Assembly: GCF_014644315.1 (NCBI RefSeq)
Contig: NZ_BMKL01000001.1
Coordinates: 2,119,001 to 2,183,000, forward strand
DNA: 64,000 bases
Source: Tsuneonella deserti
GTDB lineage: Bacteria; Pseudomonadota; Alphaproteobacteria; Sphingomonadales; Sphingomonadaceae
Direction of reading: 5' to 3'
Every line of letters starts with the position of its first letter. Position 1 is the stretch's first letter. The position numbers and the translations under genes were made by a program. Below the pieces are notes generated by a model, which was not told the DNA's origin, searched no databases, and saw only the letters and a program-made list of their open reading frames with translations. This document shows, in pieces, positions 1-8,549 of the stretch.

Positions 1-248
1 AGGTCGACAGGCTGATCGAAATCGCGCGGACCGACCCGATCGCCGTCGACCTTGAATCGCAGGTCGTCACGACGCCCTTCCAGGATCGCTTCGCGTTCGC
101 GATCGATCCTTTTCGCAAGCAATGCCTGCTGGAAGGGCTCGACGAAGTCGGCCTGACGCTCGCGCGGGATACCGCGATCGCGAACTACGAAGGCCGCCAG
201 GCACGCGAGATGCCGTGGCTGGCGCACGGAACCGACAAAGCTGCATGA
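1..248 (+). CDS. leuD: 3-isopropylmalate dehydratase small subunit, C-terminal part
   Basis: The window opens inside this gene; the frame starts at base 3 and runs to TGA at 246-248. The visible residues include [18 protein letters not shown], the conserved C-terminal block of LeuD. LeuD with LeuC isomerises 2-isopropylmalate to 3-isopropylmalate in leucine biosynthesis in the cytoplasm. Only about 81 residues are visible, and leuC probably lies to the left, outside the window. The next gene starts 13 bases after the stop. The family call is confident; the gene is cut by the window edge, not truncated in the genome as far as can be told. Confidence 0.9.
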   Translation, partial: VDRLIEIARTDPIAVDLESQVVTTPFQDRFAFAIDPFRKQCLLEGLDEVGLTLARDTAIANYEGRQAREMPWLAHGTDKAA

Positions 249-261
249 AGGCTACGAACAC

Positions 262-1260
262 ATGAAAGCACTGCGCACTCACGCCGTTGGCGGACCGGAA
301 ACCCTTACCCTTGACGAGCTTCCTGATCCGGTGCCGGGCAAGGGCCAGGTGGTGGTCGCGGTAAAGGCCTGCGCGATCAACTTCCCCGACACGCTGATCA
401 TCCGCGATCTCTACCAGTTCAAGCCCGAGCGGCCGTTCGCGCCGGGCGGCGAGATCGCCGGCGTGGTCGAGGCGGTCGGCGAAGGCGTCGAGCGCTTCAA
501 GGTGGGCGACCGGGTGTTCGGCGGCATCGGCAACGGCGGCCTGGTCGAGAAGATCGCCGTCGACGCGCAGCGCCTGTTCCCCGTGCCCGACGGGGTGCCG
601 CTGGAAAAGGCCGCGTCGCTGATGATGACCTATGGCACCACGATCCACGGGCTGAAGGATCGCGGCCACATCAAGCCCGGGGATGTCATGCTCGTCCTCG
701 GCGCGGCGGGCGGGGTCGGCCTATCGGCGGTCGAGCTCGGCAAGGCGTTCGGCGCACGCGTCATCGCGGCGGTTTCCAGCGAGGAGAAGGGCGAAGTCGC
801 CCGGCGCGCCGGAGCCGACGAGGTGGTGATCTACCCGCGCGAGGCGATGGATAAGGACGCGTCGAAGGATCTCGCCAACCGCTTCAAGGCCGCGTGCGGG
901 CCGAACGGTGCGAACATCGTCTACGACATCGTTGGAGGACAATATTCCGAACCCGCGCTGCGCGCCATCGCGTGGGAGGGCCGGTTCCTCGTGGTCGGCT
1001 TCCCGGCCGGCATCCCCAGGATGCCGCTCAACCTCACCCTGCTCAAGAGCTGCGACATCTGCGGCGTGTTCTGGGGCGCTTTCACCGCGCGCGAGCCGGA
1101 GAAGTTCCGCGCCCAGGCGGCCGAGTTGTTCGAGCTTCTCAAGGCCGGCAAGATTGATCCGTTGATCTCCGAGACTTTCCCGCTGGAACGCGGAGGAGAA
1201 GCGATCGCCAAGCTGGAAAACCGCGAGGCTGTGGGCAAGCTCGTCGTCACGATGGAGTAG
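262..1260 (+). CDS. Zinc-independent NADPH:quinone oxidoreductase (MDR superfamily)
   Basis: 332 residues, the usual length for quinone-oxidoreductase-like medium-chain dehydrogenases. An N-terminal GroES-like domain (about 1-115) contains none of the cysteine ligands of zinc alcohol dehydrogenases. A Rossmann domain follows, with the nucleotide-binding motif AAGGVG at residues 148-153. Such enzymes reduce quinones or 2-enoyl compounds with NADPH in the cytosol; the substrate here cannot be read from sequence. The start is the ATG 13 bases after leuD, with a weak GAAGGC upstream. It may be co-transcribed with leuD, although the functions are not obviously linked. Confidence 0.85.
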   Translation: MKALRTHAVGGPETLTLDELPDPVPGKGQVVVAVKACAINFPDTLIIRDLYQFKPERPFAPGGEIAGVVEAVGEGVERFKVGDRVFGGIGNGGLVEKIAVDAQRLFPVPDGVPLEKAASLMMTYGTTIHGLKDRGHIKPGDVMLVLGAAGGVGLSAVELGKAFGARVIAAVSSEEKGEVARRAGADEVVIYPREAMDKDASKDLANRFKAACGPNGANIVYDIVGGQYSEPALRAIAWEGRFLVVGFPAGIPRMPLNLTLLKSCDICGVFWGAFTAREPEKFRAQAAELFELLKAGKIDPLISETFPLERGGEAIAKLENREAVGKLVVTME

Positions 1261-1352
1261 CGCGGAGGCCGGGTGCGCGCCCGAGCGGTCTTGCCGCTCC
1301 CGCGCGCGCGCCCTATGCCTGCCCGCACACAGACTTCTTTCAAAGGGCAACC

Positions 1353-1676
1353 ATGACCACTTTTGACGATCGCGAGCGCGGCGAGGAACGCAAGTTCGCG
1401 ATGGACGAGGAAACCGCCTTCCGCATCGCGGCGCGGCGCAATCGGTTGCTCGGCCAGTGGGCCGCGCAAAAGATGGGCCTGACCCCTGAAGAAACCGATG
1501 CTTATGCAAAGGCGGTGGTCCAGGCCGACTTCGAGGAAGCCGGCGACGAGGACGTGATCCGCAAGGTCCTGGGCGATCTCACCGGCGCGGGTTGCGATGT
1601 CGACGAGGCGGAGGTCCGCGCGGCGCTCGACGAAAAATCGGTCGAGGCGCGCCGCCAGCTGATGAGCGAGAGCTGA
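1353..1676 (+). CDS. DUF1476 protein (F1-ATPase inhibitor zeta subunit family)
   Basis: 107 residues, mostly charged helices, beginning MTTFDDRERGEERKFAMDEE, the hallmark N-terminus of the alphaproteobacterial DUF1476 family. In Paracoccus the member of this family is the zeta subunit, which blocks ATP hydrolysis by the F1FO-ATPase; that role is inferred here from the family. The length matches the family norm. The gene is followed 4 bases later by a BolA gene and then by a monothiol glutaredoxin, a common arrangement in this group of bacteria. Cytoplasmic; no signal or membrane segment. Confidence 0.87.
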   Translation: MTTFDDRERGEERKFAMDEETAFRIAARRNRLLGQWAAQKMGLTPEETDAYAKAVVQADFEEAGDEDVIRKVLGDLTGAGCDVDEAEVRAALDEKSVEARRQLMSES

Positions 1677-1680
1677 TCGC

Positions 1681-1914
1681 ATGGCGATGGCGGCGGCCGA
1701 GATCGAGGCGCTGATCCGCGCGGCGCTGCCCGATGCGGTGGTGGAAATCCGCGATCTTGCCGGGGACGGAGACCACTACGCTGCGCATGTCGTCTCGCCT
1801 GCGTTCGCGGGACTGTCACGCGTTGCCCAGCACAAGCTGGTGTACGAGGCGCTTGGGGGCCGCATGGGCGGCGCCCTCCACGCCTTGCAACTGACAACCG
1901 CCGTTCCCAACTGA
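1681..1914 (+). CDS. BolA family protein
   Basis: 77 residues with the BolA core: the stretch HYAAHVVSPAFAGLSRVAQH matches the conserved FxGxxRVxQH helix-turn region of BolA/IbaG proteins. BolA proteins bind a shared 2Fe-2S cluster together with CGFS glutaredoxins and take part in Fe-S trafficking or iron sensing. The glutaredoxin gene lies only 33 bases downstream, so the two very likely work as a pair. The length and short N-terminus fit the IbaG-like branch rather than the longer E. coli BolA. Confidence 0.88.
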   Translation: MAMAAAEIEALIRAALPDAVVEIRDLAGDGDHYAAHVVSPAFAGLSRVAQHKLVYEALGGRMGGALHALQLTTAVPN

Positions 1915-1947
1915 ACAGCAAGTCAGCACCACCAGGAGGGTTCGCTC

Positions 1948-2277
1948 ATGTCCGACGTCAACCAGCGCATCAGCGACATCGTCAAAGGTAACGACGTGGT
2001 CCTGTTCATGAAGGGAACGCCGCTGTTTCCGCAGTGCGGCTTCTCCAGCCGCGCGATCGCCATTCTCGACCATTGCGGCGCGAAGTACGAAACCGTGGAC
2101 GTGCTGCAGGACATGGAGATCCGCCAGGGGATCAAGGGCTACAGCGACTGGCCGACCATCCCGCAGCTCTACGTCGGCGGCGAGTTCGTCGGCGGCAGCG
2201 ACATCATGATGGAAATGTACGAGGCGGGCGAGCTGCAGCAGATGCTGGCCGACAAGGGCGTCACGCAGGAAGGCTGA
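1948..2277 (+). CDS. grxD: Monothiol glutaredoxin, Grx4 type
   Basis: 109 residues with the active-site motif CGFS (Cys30), the WPTIPQLYV block that positions glutathione, and GGSDIMMEM near the C-terminus; all are diagnostic of single-domain Grx4/Grx5 proteins. The family carries glutathione-ligated 2Fe-2S clusters and delivers them to target proteins or to BolA. A clear AGGAGG-like ribosome site (CCAGGAGGG) precedes the ATG. The gene closes the DUF1476-BolA-Grx unit and is followed by a strong intrinsic terminator. Confidence 0.95.
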   Translation: MSDVNQRISDIVKGNDVVLFMKGTPLFPQCGFSSRAIAILDHCGAKYETVDVLQDMEIRQGIKGYSDWPTIPQLYVGGEFVGGSDIMMEMYEAGELQQMLADKGVTQEG

Positions 2278-2310
2278 ACGCCCTCTCTCCCATTCTTGCG
2301 GCGCAAAGAA

Positions 2311-2350
2311 AAACCCGTCCGGCTGGGTAGGCCGGACGGGTTTCTTTTTT
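2311..2350 (+). terminator. Intrinsic terminator after grxD
   Basis: A perfect 13-base inverted repeat (AAACCCGTCCGGC at 2311-2323 and its complement at 2331-2343) encloses a 7-base loop and runs straight into a T-rich tract ending TTTCTTTTTT at 2350. This is a textbook Rho-independent terminator for the grxD transcript. Confidence 0.93.
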
Positions 2351-2369
2351 GGGTCTTGGGCCGATCGGG

Positions 2370-2400
2370 GAGGCGGAACCGGGAGACTGGGTTCCGCCTC
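2370..2400. repeat. Second perfect hairpin downstream of the grxD terminator
   Basis: GAGGCGGAACC (2370-2380) and its exact complement GGTTCCGCCTC (2390-2400) flank a 9-base loop. There is no T-run on either side, so it is not a classical terminator. It lies 20 bases past the first terminator. It might be a back-up stop, a transcript-stabilising hairpin or a protein-binding palindrome; the sequence does not decide. The rest of the 309-base gap (2278-2586) shows nothing convincing apart from a possible TACAAT at 2541-2546. Confidence 0.6.
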
Positions 2401-2586
2401 GTTTGCAAAGACTGTTTGGGTGACGGTTATCTAGCACGTCTTGTGCCAATTCCTGTTTCAGCCGTCTTTCCAGCCACATCCATGGTTAACGCCGCGCGCA
2501 CGCCGTGACAGGTGTAAATTTTTCCGACGCCGGCGCACGATACAATCGGTCTTGGCAAGCAACCCATCGCTCGCCAAAGTCCGGTC

Positions 2587-3363
2587 ATGGATACATCCGA
2601 CCAGCCCGCTTCGATCCCGGCCGCGACAGTCGTCGTCTTTCGCCGCGCACCCGATGGCGGCGCACCGCAGATCCTCATGGTCACCCGCGACCGCGCGATG
2701 AGCTTTGCCGGAGGCATGGCCGTGTTTCCGGGCGGCAGGGTCGATCCCGAAGACTACGCGCTGGCGGAGACTTTGGGCACCGCGTTCGACCTCGACGAAG
2801 CAGCTCACCGCATTGCCGCCGTGCGGGAGACGCTGGAGGAAACCGGCCTGGTCATCGGCATCGCCGAAGGCGCGACCGACGCCCACGCGCGCGAGGCCCG
2901 CGCGCTGCTGCTCGAGCAAGGGGCGCTTGCCCCGGTGCTCGAAGCAATGGGCTGGACGCTCGCTCTGGACGCGCTGGTCCCGTTCGCCCGCTGGCATCCC
3001 AAGAACGAGCGCCTGCCGCGGGTATTCGACACGCGCTTTTACCTCGCCGACCTCGGGACTGGCGCGGTCGAGCTCGAGATCGACGCGACCGAGAACACGC
3101 ACCTGTTCTGGTCGGGCGCGGCCGAGGCGCTGGAAGCGGCCGAGCGGGGCGATCTTTCGGTCATCTACCCCACCCGCCGAAACCTGGAACGCCTGGCCCA
3201 GTTTGCCTCTTTCGAGGAAGCCCGCGCCCATGCCGAGGCGATCCCGGTCCGCACGATCACTCCCTGGATGGAGGAACGCGGCGGCGAGCGCTGGCTGGCG
3301 ATCCCGGCCGACGCCGGCTACCCGGTCGATGGCGAACCGCTCACTTCGGCCCACCGCGCCTGA
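2587..3363 (+). CDS. NUDIX hydrolase, NUDT19-like
   Basis: 258 residues. The Nudix box is split in the way seen in the NUDT7/8/19 branch: FPGGRVDPED at 47-56, then, after an insertion, AAVRETLEETGLV at 77-89, which supplies the metal-binding glutamates. Members cleave nucleoside-diphosphate-linked compounds such as CoA derivatives; the substrate here is unknown. The start ATG is supported by the conserved N-terminal beta strand beginning at about residue 11. It is a cytoplasmic, apparently stand-alone gene between two terminator-like regions and the tRNA. Confidence 0.85.
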   Translation: MDTSDQPASIPAATVVVFRRAPDGGAPQILMVTRDRAMSFAGGMAVFPGGRVDPEDYALAETLGTAFDLDEAAHRIAAVRETLEETGLVIGIAEGATDAHAREARALLLEQGALAPVLEAMGWTLALDALVPFARWHPKNERLPRVFDTRFYLADLGTGAVELEIDATENTHLFWSGAAEALEAAERGDLSVIYPTRRNLERLAQFASFEEARAHAEAIPVRTITPWMEERGGERWLAIPADAGYPVDGEPLTSAHRA

Positions 3364-3424
3364 CTGGCCGGCCCGCCGCGCTACGCGGACACCTCAATCG
3401 CGCGTCGGGGGCGAAAAGGCAGGT

Positions 3425-3501
3425 TGGCGCGCCCGGCAGGACTCGAACCTGCAACTCCAAGCTTAGAAGGCTCGTGCTCTATCCAGTTGAACTACGGGCG
3501 C
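3425..3501 (-). tRNA. tRNA-Arg (anticodon UCU)
   Basis: The minus strand folds into a full cloverleaf: acceptor GCGCCCG/CGGGCGC, D-stem GTTC/GAGC, anticodon stem CGAGC/GCTTG with loop CTTCTAA (anticodon TCT, reading AGA), and T-arm GCAGG TTCGAGT CCTGC. The discriminator is G and the 3' CCA is encoded (complement of TGG at 3425-3427). Length 77. It sits alone between the NUDIX gene and the queuosine transporter. No integrase or duplicated 3' end is seen beside it, so it does not appear to be an occupied integration site in this window. Confidence 0.96.
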
Positions 3502-3559
3502 GCGCTGCGCCGCGCATAGCGCGCTTTTCGCGAAGCTGAAATCGGGATAACCGCACGAA

Positions 3560-4300
3560 ATGAGCGATCAAGTGACCCGCATCGAAGGCGAGGCCGCGGC
3601 CCCGCGCCATTTCCGCTACTACGACCTCGTGATGGCGGCGTTCGTCGCGATCCTGCTGCTGTCGAACATCATCGGCGCATCGAAGCCAAGCTACCTCGTC
3701 CTGCCCGGCGGGACCGAGTGGTCGTTTGGCGCGGGCGTGTTGTTCTTCCCGATCAGCTACATCATCGGCGACGTGCTGACCGAAGTGTACGGATATGCCC
3801 GCGCGCGGCGGGTCATCTGGGCCGGGTTCGCGGCGCTCGCGTTCATGGCTTTCATGGCCTTCGTGGTTGTCTCCCTGCCACCCGCCAAGGGGTGGCCCGG
3901 GCAGGCATCCTACGAGTTCGTGTTCGGCAATTCGTGGCGCATCGTGGCCGCTTCCATGATCGCCTTCTGGGTCGGGGAGTTCGCCAACAGCTTCGTCCTT
4001 GCCCGGATGAAGGTATGGACCGGCGGGAGGCTGCTGTGGACCCGCACGATCGGCTCCACGATCGTCGGCCAGGGGCTCGATAGCCTGATCTTCTATCCGC
4101 TGGCCTTCTATGGCCTCGCCGGCTGGCCGCCCGAACAGTTGATGCAGGTCGTCCTCTCGCAGTGGGCGATCAAGACGGCCTGGGAAGCGGCGCTGACGCC
4201 GGTCACCTACGTTGTGGTGGGCGCTCTCAAGCGGCGCGAGGGCGTGGAGGTGTTCGATGAGGGCACCGATTTCTCGCCCTTCGGACGGTCTGGCCGGTAG
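3560..4300 (+). CDS. yhhQ: Queuosine precursor transporter (YhhQ/VUT family)
   Basis: 246 residues with about six hydrophobic segments. The motifs LLSNIIGASK near residue 35 and FFPISYIIGDVLTEVYGYAR near residue 75 are diagnostic of the YhhQ/QueT-like family, which imports preQ0 or preQ1 for tRNA queuosine synthesis across the inner membrane. The C-terminal helix YVVVGALKRREGVEVFD is also typical. No queuosine-responsive riboswitch is evident in the 58 bases upstream. A bidirectional terminator follows. Confidence 0.9.
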   Translation: MSDQVTRIEGEAAAPRHFRYYDLVMAAFVAILLLSNIIGASKPSYLVLPGGTEWSFGAGVLFFPISYIIGDVLTEVYGYARARRVIWAGFAALAFMAFMAFVVVSLPPAKGWPGQASYEFVFGNSWRIVAASMIAFWVGEFANSFVLARMKVWTGGRLLWTRTIGSTIVGQGLDSLIFYPLAFYGLAGWPPEQLMQVVLSQWAIKTAWEAALTPVTYVVVGALKRREGVEVFDEGTDFSPFGRSGR

Positions 4301-4312
4301 CGCGCAAAGGAA

Positions 4313-4340
4313 AAGGGCCAGACCTCGCGGTCCGGCCCTT
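4313..4340. terminator. Bidirectional terminator between convergent genes
   Basis: AAGGGCCAGACC (4313-4324) and GGTCCGGCCCTT (4329-4340) pair with one mismatch around a TCGC loop. On the minus strand the stem is followed by TTTTCC, which suits the end of the TonB-receptor transcript. On the plus strand it is followed by a pyrimidine tract and may also stop yhhQ. Confidence 0.8.
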
Positions 4341-4365
4341 CCTCCCCCTCCAACCGGTCAAGCGA

Positions 4366-7323
4366 TCAGAAGCTCACCCCGGCCGCGATGCCGTAGCGCC
4401 GCGGTTCGAGCGTGAAGATGTTCGTGTAGTTGCCCGAAGAAGCATCGGTCACATACAGGCCCGTTACCGAGTCTGAATCGAAGATGTTCTGCACGAAGGC
4501 GCGTACGAACCACTTGTCGTCCGGTCCGTTCAACTGGATCTGCGCGTTTGCCTGAGTAAACGGCGCAATCCGGTTGACGCTGCCGTTGAAGACGTTGCCG
4601 TACTGCGTGCCCGTCATCGAGACGTCGAACCGCGGGACCAGCGTCATCGAGTTCATGAACTCGTAGGTGTACTGGACACCTAGCGAAGCCTTGAACTCGG
4701 GAGCCTGGGGCAACTTGTTGCCCTTCAGGTTTACCTCGACGCCCGGGCTGAGAACGTCGATGCCCGCGGGGGCAAACGCTTCGAGCTGTTCGCAGATGCT
4801 GAACGCCCCGGTCGATGCAATTCCCGAGTTGTCCGGGAACGCCGTGGGCGCCCGCAGACCGATCAGCGAGTTGAAGTACGCCACGAAGCCGTTGGTAGCG
4901 GCCTTCGACGGACCGGTCACCGCGCACAGCGCGCCGTTCGTGATGTCCTTGATGATCACCGCGTTCGGATCGCCGCCGCCCGGATCGCGCGGATTGGCGA
5001 AGAACTGGTCACCGGCAACCTCGGCATTGAGGTAGCTCAGACCCATGTTGATCAGCCAGTTATCCGAAGGCCGGATGATCGATTCCAGCTCGACGCCCCA
5101 GATGTTGGCATCGATCGTGTCGTTGACAGAGGTCCGGGCGATGATGCGGCTGAGCTGCAGGCTCGAATACTTATAGTAGAATCCGGTCAGGTTGACCTGC
5201 AGCCTTCCGTTCAGGAACGTGTTCTTCGAACCGATCTCGAACGCGTCGATCTTTTCCGGCCCGAAGCTGTCGGGCACCGCGAAGATCGGCGAGAGCGGGG
5301 GGTTGATGCCGCCGGACTTGTAGCCCCGCGAGTACGAGGCGTAGAGCAGGTTGTTCGGCGTCATCTGGAAGTCGAGCACAGCCCGCCCGGTAACCTTGTC
5401 GAACCCTACGTTCCTGATCGAGTAATCCTGCAGGCCCGGGGTGCCCGGGTCGGCGTCATATGGATCGCCCAAGGTCACGTTCGGATAATAAGGACTGGAG
5501 AAGGGATCTCCATCGTTGCTGTAGGGGTTGAAGAAAGCCGCCAAGGTAGTGCGGGCTTTGATGTACTTCTTGTCGTTGTTGTACCGCAGACCTGCGGTGA
5601 GCTTGAGACGATCGGAGATGTCGAAATAAACTTCACCGAAGATACCGTAGCTCTTCAGCGTGAACGACGGTGAGTTATTACGGTAGAACGAAGTGGCAAA
5701 ATAGCCCGGCGGCAGGTTGTTCGCCGGGTCGGCGTCAAGCACCGATCCGAGGCCGGTGAACGACCCCAGCAGACCGGTGACGTAATCGATCCCGAAGGCG
5801 TTGACGTAATAGTCGACATCCTTTGCCTTCGAATTGGCATAGATGGCGCCGACGAGGAAATTGAGCGGTCCGTCGAAGTCGCTCGAGAGGATGGCTTCAG
5901 CAGACCATGAAGTGCCCTTGCCATTCGAACGGTCGAATGCGCCCGGCGTGTCCCCGCAGATCGAATATCCCTCGAACGCACCAAGATTGTCAGCTCGCGT
6001 ATCCGAAGTGCACAGCTGGCCGGCAGGCCCATTGGGAATGATTCCGGCCGCGAGTGGTGCGAAGTACGACGCGATGGCAGGACCAACGAGGTTCGGGTTC
6101 GCGAACACACTCAACTGGTTGAGCGCGCCCTGCAGGACGCTGCGATTCTGGATCCCGAGATAATAATCTTCGCGCGAATCGACCTCGGTCTCCTGGTACA
6201 TGCCTGTCAGCGACAGGTTCATGTTACCGAAGCCCTGGTCCAGGTGCGCCTGCAGCTGGAGTTCGTCGGCGAAGTATTCCGGCGTGAACTGCGTTCCCAC
6301 GCGGCGGACATCCTTCGGCTCGACATAACCCGAAAATGCGTCCGGTCCGTAGAGGCTGCTCGCGCCGAAGCCTGCCGCGCTGGGGCCAATGAAGATATTC
6401 AGGAATTCTTGCGACCCGAGGGTGCCCACGAACGTCGAATTGAAGTTCGTTTTCTCGAAGTTGCGGGTCGCATTGAGGCATCCCAGGACGCCGGTGGGAT
6501 CGCGCTGGCACAGCTGCTTCTGAATGCGCATGCGGTTATCGCGTTCATGGAAGTAATAGCCCATCAGATCGAGGGTCGTGGTGGGCGTCGGCTCCCAACG
6601 GATCGAACCGCGGACCGCGTACATGTCGCGGTCGTCGATCCGGGTGTTGTTGAAGGTATTGAATGTGTAGCCGTCGCGGTTGAGGTAGAAGCCGGCCACC
6701 CGCACGCCCAGCGTCTCGCCGATCGGCAGGTTGATCATGGCCTTCGCCTTGATCGAATTGTAGTTGCCGTATTCGGCTTCGCCCTTGGCGTGGAAACCGG
6801 TGAGGTCGGGCTTCGCGGTAACGATATTGACCACGCCCGCGGTCGCGTTGCGGCCGAACAGGGTGCCTTGCGGTCCGCGCAGCACCTCGATCCGTTCAAG
6901 GTCAAAGTACTCGGTTTCGAACAGACGGGTCCCGAAGACGGGCGAGCCGTTGACGTGAATTGCCGTGGCCGAGTCGCACGTAGTGCCCACGCACAAGTCG
7001 CCGATGCCGCGAATGGTGAAGCTGGCAGCGGTGAAGTTGCCCTTCGTGAAAGACACGTTCGGCAGGGTGAGCTGAAGGTCGGAAGCGTTGTCGATCTGCT
7101 GCGCTTCGAGGGCTTCCTCGCTGAAGGCGCTGACCGCGATCGGGACGTTCTGCAGCGCTTCCGCGCGACGCTGCGCGGTGACGACGATGACGTTGCCGCT
7201 CTCGACGGGGCCAGGCCGCTCGGTCTGATCCGGCGGACTTTCGGGCGACGTGTCCTGCGCCTGGACTGGGAATGCGACCACGGTCGCGCAGATGCCCGCA
7301 AGCAGGGCGGCCTTAACCCTCAT
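4366..7323 (-). CDS. TonB-dependent receptor (substrate unknown)
   Basis: 985 residues, an outer-membrane beta-barrel with an N-terminal plug. The signal peptide is about 1-22, ending PVQA. A TonB-box-like segment NVIVVTAQRR (44-53) is typical of sphingomonad receptors. The plug domain carries VPIAVSAF, FTIRGIG and the LRGPQGTLFGRNATAGVVNI block. The barrel ends in the usual aromatic residue (GVSF). Extracellular loops are long and contain several cysteines. It could import a siderophore, a plant polymer or an aromatic compound; no transport or catabolic partner is adjacent. A GAGGAGAGGA ribosome site precedes the ATG, and the terminator at 4313-4340 follows. Confidence 0.92.
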   Translation of the reverse strand: MRVKAALLAGICATVVAFPVQAQDTSPESPPDQTERPGPVESGNVIVVTAQRRAEALQNVPIAVSAFSEEALEAQQIDNASDLQLTLPNVSFTKGNFTAASFTIRGIGDLCVGTTCDSATAIHVNGSPVFGTRLFETEYFDLERIEVLRGPQGTLFGRNATAGVVNIVTAKPDLTGFHAKGEAEYGNYNSIKAKAMINLPIGETLGVRVAGFYLNRDGYTFNTFNNTRIDDRDMYAVRGSIRWEPTPTTTLDLMGYYFHERDNRMRIQKQLCQRDPTGVLGCLNATRNFEKTNFNSTFVGTLGSQEFLNIFIGPSAAGFGASSLYGPDAFSGYVEPKDVRRVGTQFTPEYFADELQLQAHLDQGFGNMNLSLTGMYQETEVDSREDYYLGIQNRSVLQGALNQLSVFANPNLVGPAIASYFAPLAAGIIPNGPAGQLCTSDTRADNLGAFEGYSICGDTPGAFDRSNGKGTSWSAEAILSSDFDGPLNFLVGAIYANSKAKDVDYYVNAFGIDYVTGLLGSFTGLGSVLDADPANNLPPGYFATSFYRNNSPSFTLKSYGIFGEVYFDISDRLKLTAGLRYNNDKKYIKARTTLAAFFNPYSNDGDPFSSPYYPNVTLGDPYDADPGTPGLQDYSIRNVGFDKVTGRAVLDFQMTPNNLLYASYSRGYKSGGINPPLSPIFAVPDSFGPEKIDAFEIGSKNTFLNGRLQVNLTGFYYKYSSLQLSRIIARTSVNDTIDANIWGVELESIIRPSDNWLINMGLSYLNAEVAGDQFFANPRDPGGGDPNAVIIKDITNGALCAVTGPSKAATNGFVAYFNSLIGLRAPTAFPDNSGIASTGAFSICEQLEAFAPAGIDVLSPGVEVNLKGNKLPQAPEFKASLGVQYTYEFMNSMTLVPRFDVSMTGTQYGNVFNGSVNRIAPFTQANAQIQLNGPDDKWFVRAFVQNIFDSDSVTGLYVTDASSGNYTNIFTLEPRRYGIAAGVSF

Positions 7324-7552
7324 AAGTCCTCTCCTCGATCGGGCCGTCTGTAATCGCGGCCTCTATCGAGAGCGAAGCTAATGCAATTTCCGGTATGCTG
7401 GCAATAGGCAGCATTGCAGTATGCCACCGCCCGCTACCACGAAACTTTCTTGCCCTACGGCCTGGAACCGCGGGCGGGGCGTTTACGCTACGGAAATCGT
7501 TGCGAGGAATTGGGGGTGGCGCGAATGCAACAGGGGTGACGCAATCGCCCCG

Positions 7553-8548
7553 TCAGTCGATGAGCGTCTCGCTCGGGGCGATGGCGGTGATCCCGCGCCT
7601 TCCCTCGCCATCGCGGCCAAGCTGGACGACCACGTCGATCACGCTCGCAGCATAGGCGATGGTGTCGTGCCGGGAGAGGCCGATGCCGGTCTGCATGACC
7701 ATGAGCGCAAGCTGGTCCAGCGCGCCGCGCAGGCTGTTCGCATGGATGGTCGAGAAACTCCCCGGATGGCCGGTGTTGATGGCGCGCAGGAAGCTCACGC
7801 TTTCGGCCCCGCGCAGTTCGCCCAGCACGATCCGGTCGGGCCGCAGGCGCAGCGCTGCCTGGAGAAGCTCGTTGGGGGTCACCTTGGCCTCGCCCAGCTC
7901 GCCCTTCACCGCGACCAGGCCGACGCCGTTCTCGCCTGGCAGTTTCAGTTCGGGAGTATCCTCCACCAGGATGACGCGCTCGTGGCCGGGGATTTCCCCC
8001 AGCATGGCATTGAGGAAAGTCGTCTTGCCGGTGCTGGTGCCGCCCGAGATCAGGATCGTCTTGCGCTGCCGGATGGTCTCGCGAAGGTAGGCGATCGGCT
8101 CCGCCTGCGGATCCGGCAGATCGGGCGAAGCGGCGCTGGCAAGGGGCCCCGCGTCGTAGGCATCGAGCGGCAGGTCGAGCCGCCGGTGGCGGCGGATCGC
8201 CATCGCCCAGTGCTTGCGCGCCGCCGGCGGGCCGCAGAACTGAACTCGCGCGCCGTCTGGCAACGTGGCGCCGAGCAGCGGATGCTCGCGGTTGATGCCC
8301 TGGTGGCTGACCCGCGCCACCTGCTCGGCCAGCCGCTGGACGAGCCGGTCGTCGATCCCCGGCGCGGCGATGCGCTGCATCCCCGGCTCGGCAGCGTCCT
8401 CGATCCACACCTCCCCCGGTCGGTTGACGATGATCTCGGTCACCGTGTCGCGCGCCAGCCACTCCTCGAACGGAGCGAGATAGGCATCGAGATAGACGCT
8501 GCGCTCGCCCGTGCCGGCCTGCGGCAGGGGATGCACCTCCGCTGTCAC
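7553..8548 (-). CDS. virB11: Type IV secretion ATPase VirB11
   Basis: 331 residues with a GTG start, placed one base after the virB10 stop. The N-terminal domain (about 10-115) precedes the RecA-like domain with Walker A GGTSTGKTT (169-177), a Walker B region DRIVLGELRG (about 238-247) and the His box NTGHPGSFSTIHA (258-270), which is diagnostic of the VirB11/PilT traffic ATPase family. It forms a cytoplasmic hexamer that drives pilus assembly or substrate transfer. It is the last gene of the operon; no clear terminator is visible in the 229 bases before the TonB receptor start at 7323. Confidence 0.95.
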   Translation of the reverse strand: MTAEVHPLPQAGTGERSVYLDAYLAPFEEWLARDTVTEIIVNRPGEVWIEDAAEPGMQRIAAPGIDDRLVQRLAEQVARVSHQGINREHPLLGATLPDGARVQFCGPPAARKHWAMAIRRHRRLDLPLDAYDAGPLASAASPDLPDPQAEPIAYLRETIRQRKTILISGGTSTGKTTFLNAMLGEIPGHERVILVEDTPELKLPGENGVGLVAVKGELGEAKVTPNELLQAALRLRPDRIVLGELRGAESVSFLRAINTGHPGSFSTIHANSLRGALDQLALMVMQTGIGLSRHDTIAYAASVIDVVVQLGRDGEGRRGITAIAPSETLID

Positions 8549-8549
8549 C

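Noticed and set aside
3425..3501. tRNA-Arg as an integration site for an island
   Set aside because: No integrase, no repeated 3' end and no composition change on either side within the window.
7324..7552. Possible small gene between virB11 and the TonB receptor
   Set aside because: No frame in this 229-base gap has a ribosome site and a plausible product; the only structures are short imperfect inverted repeats around 7397-7425.
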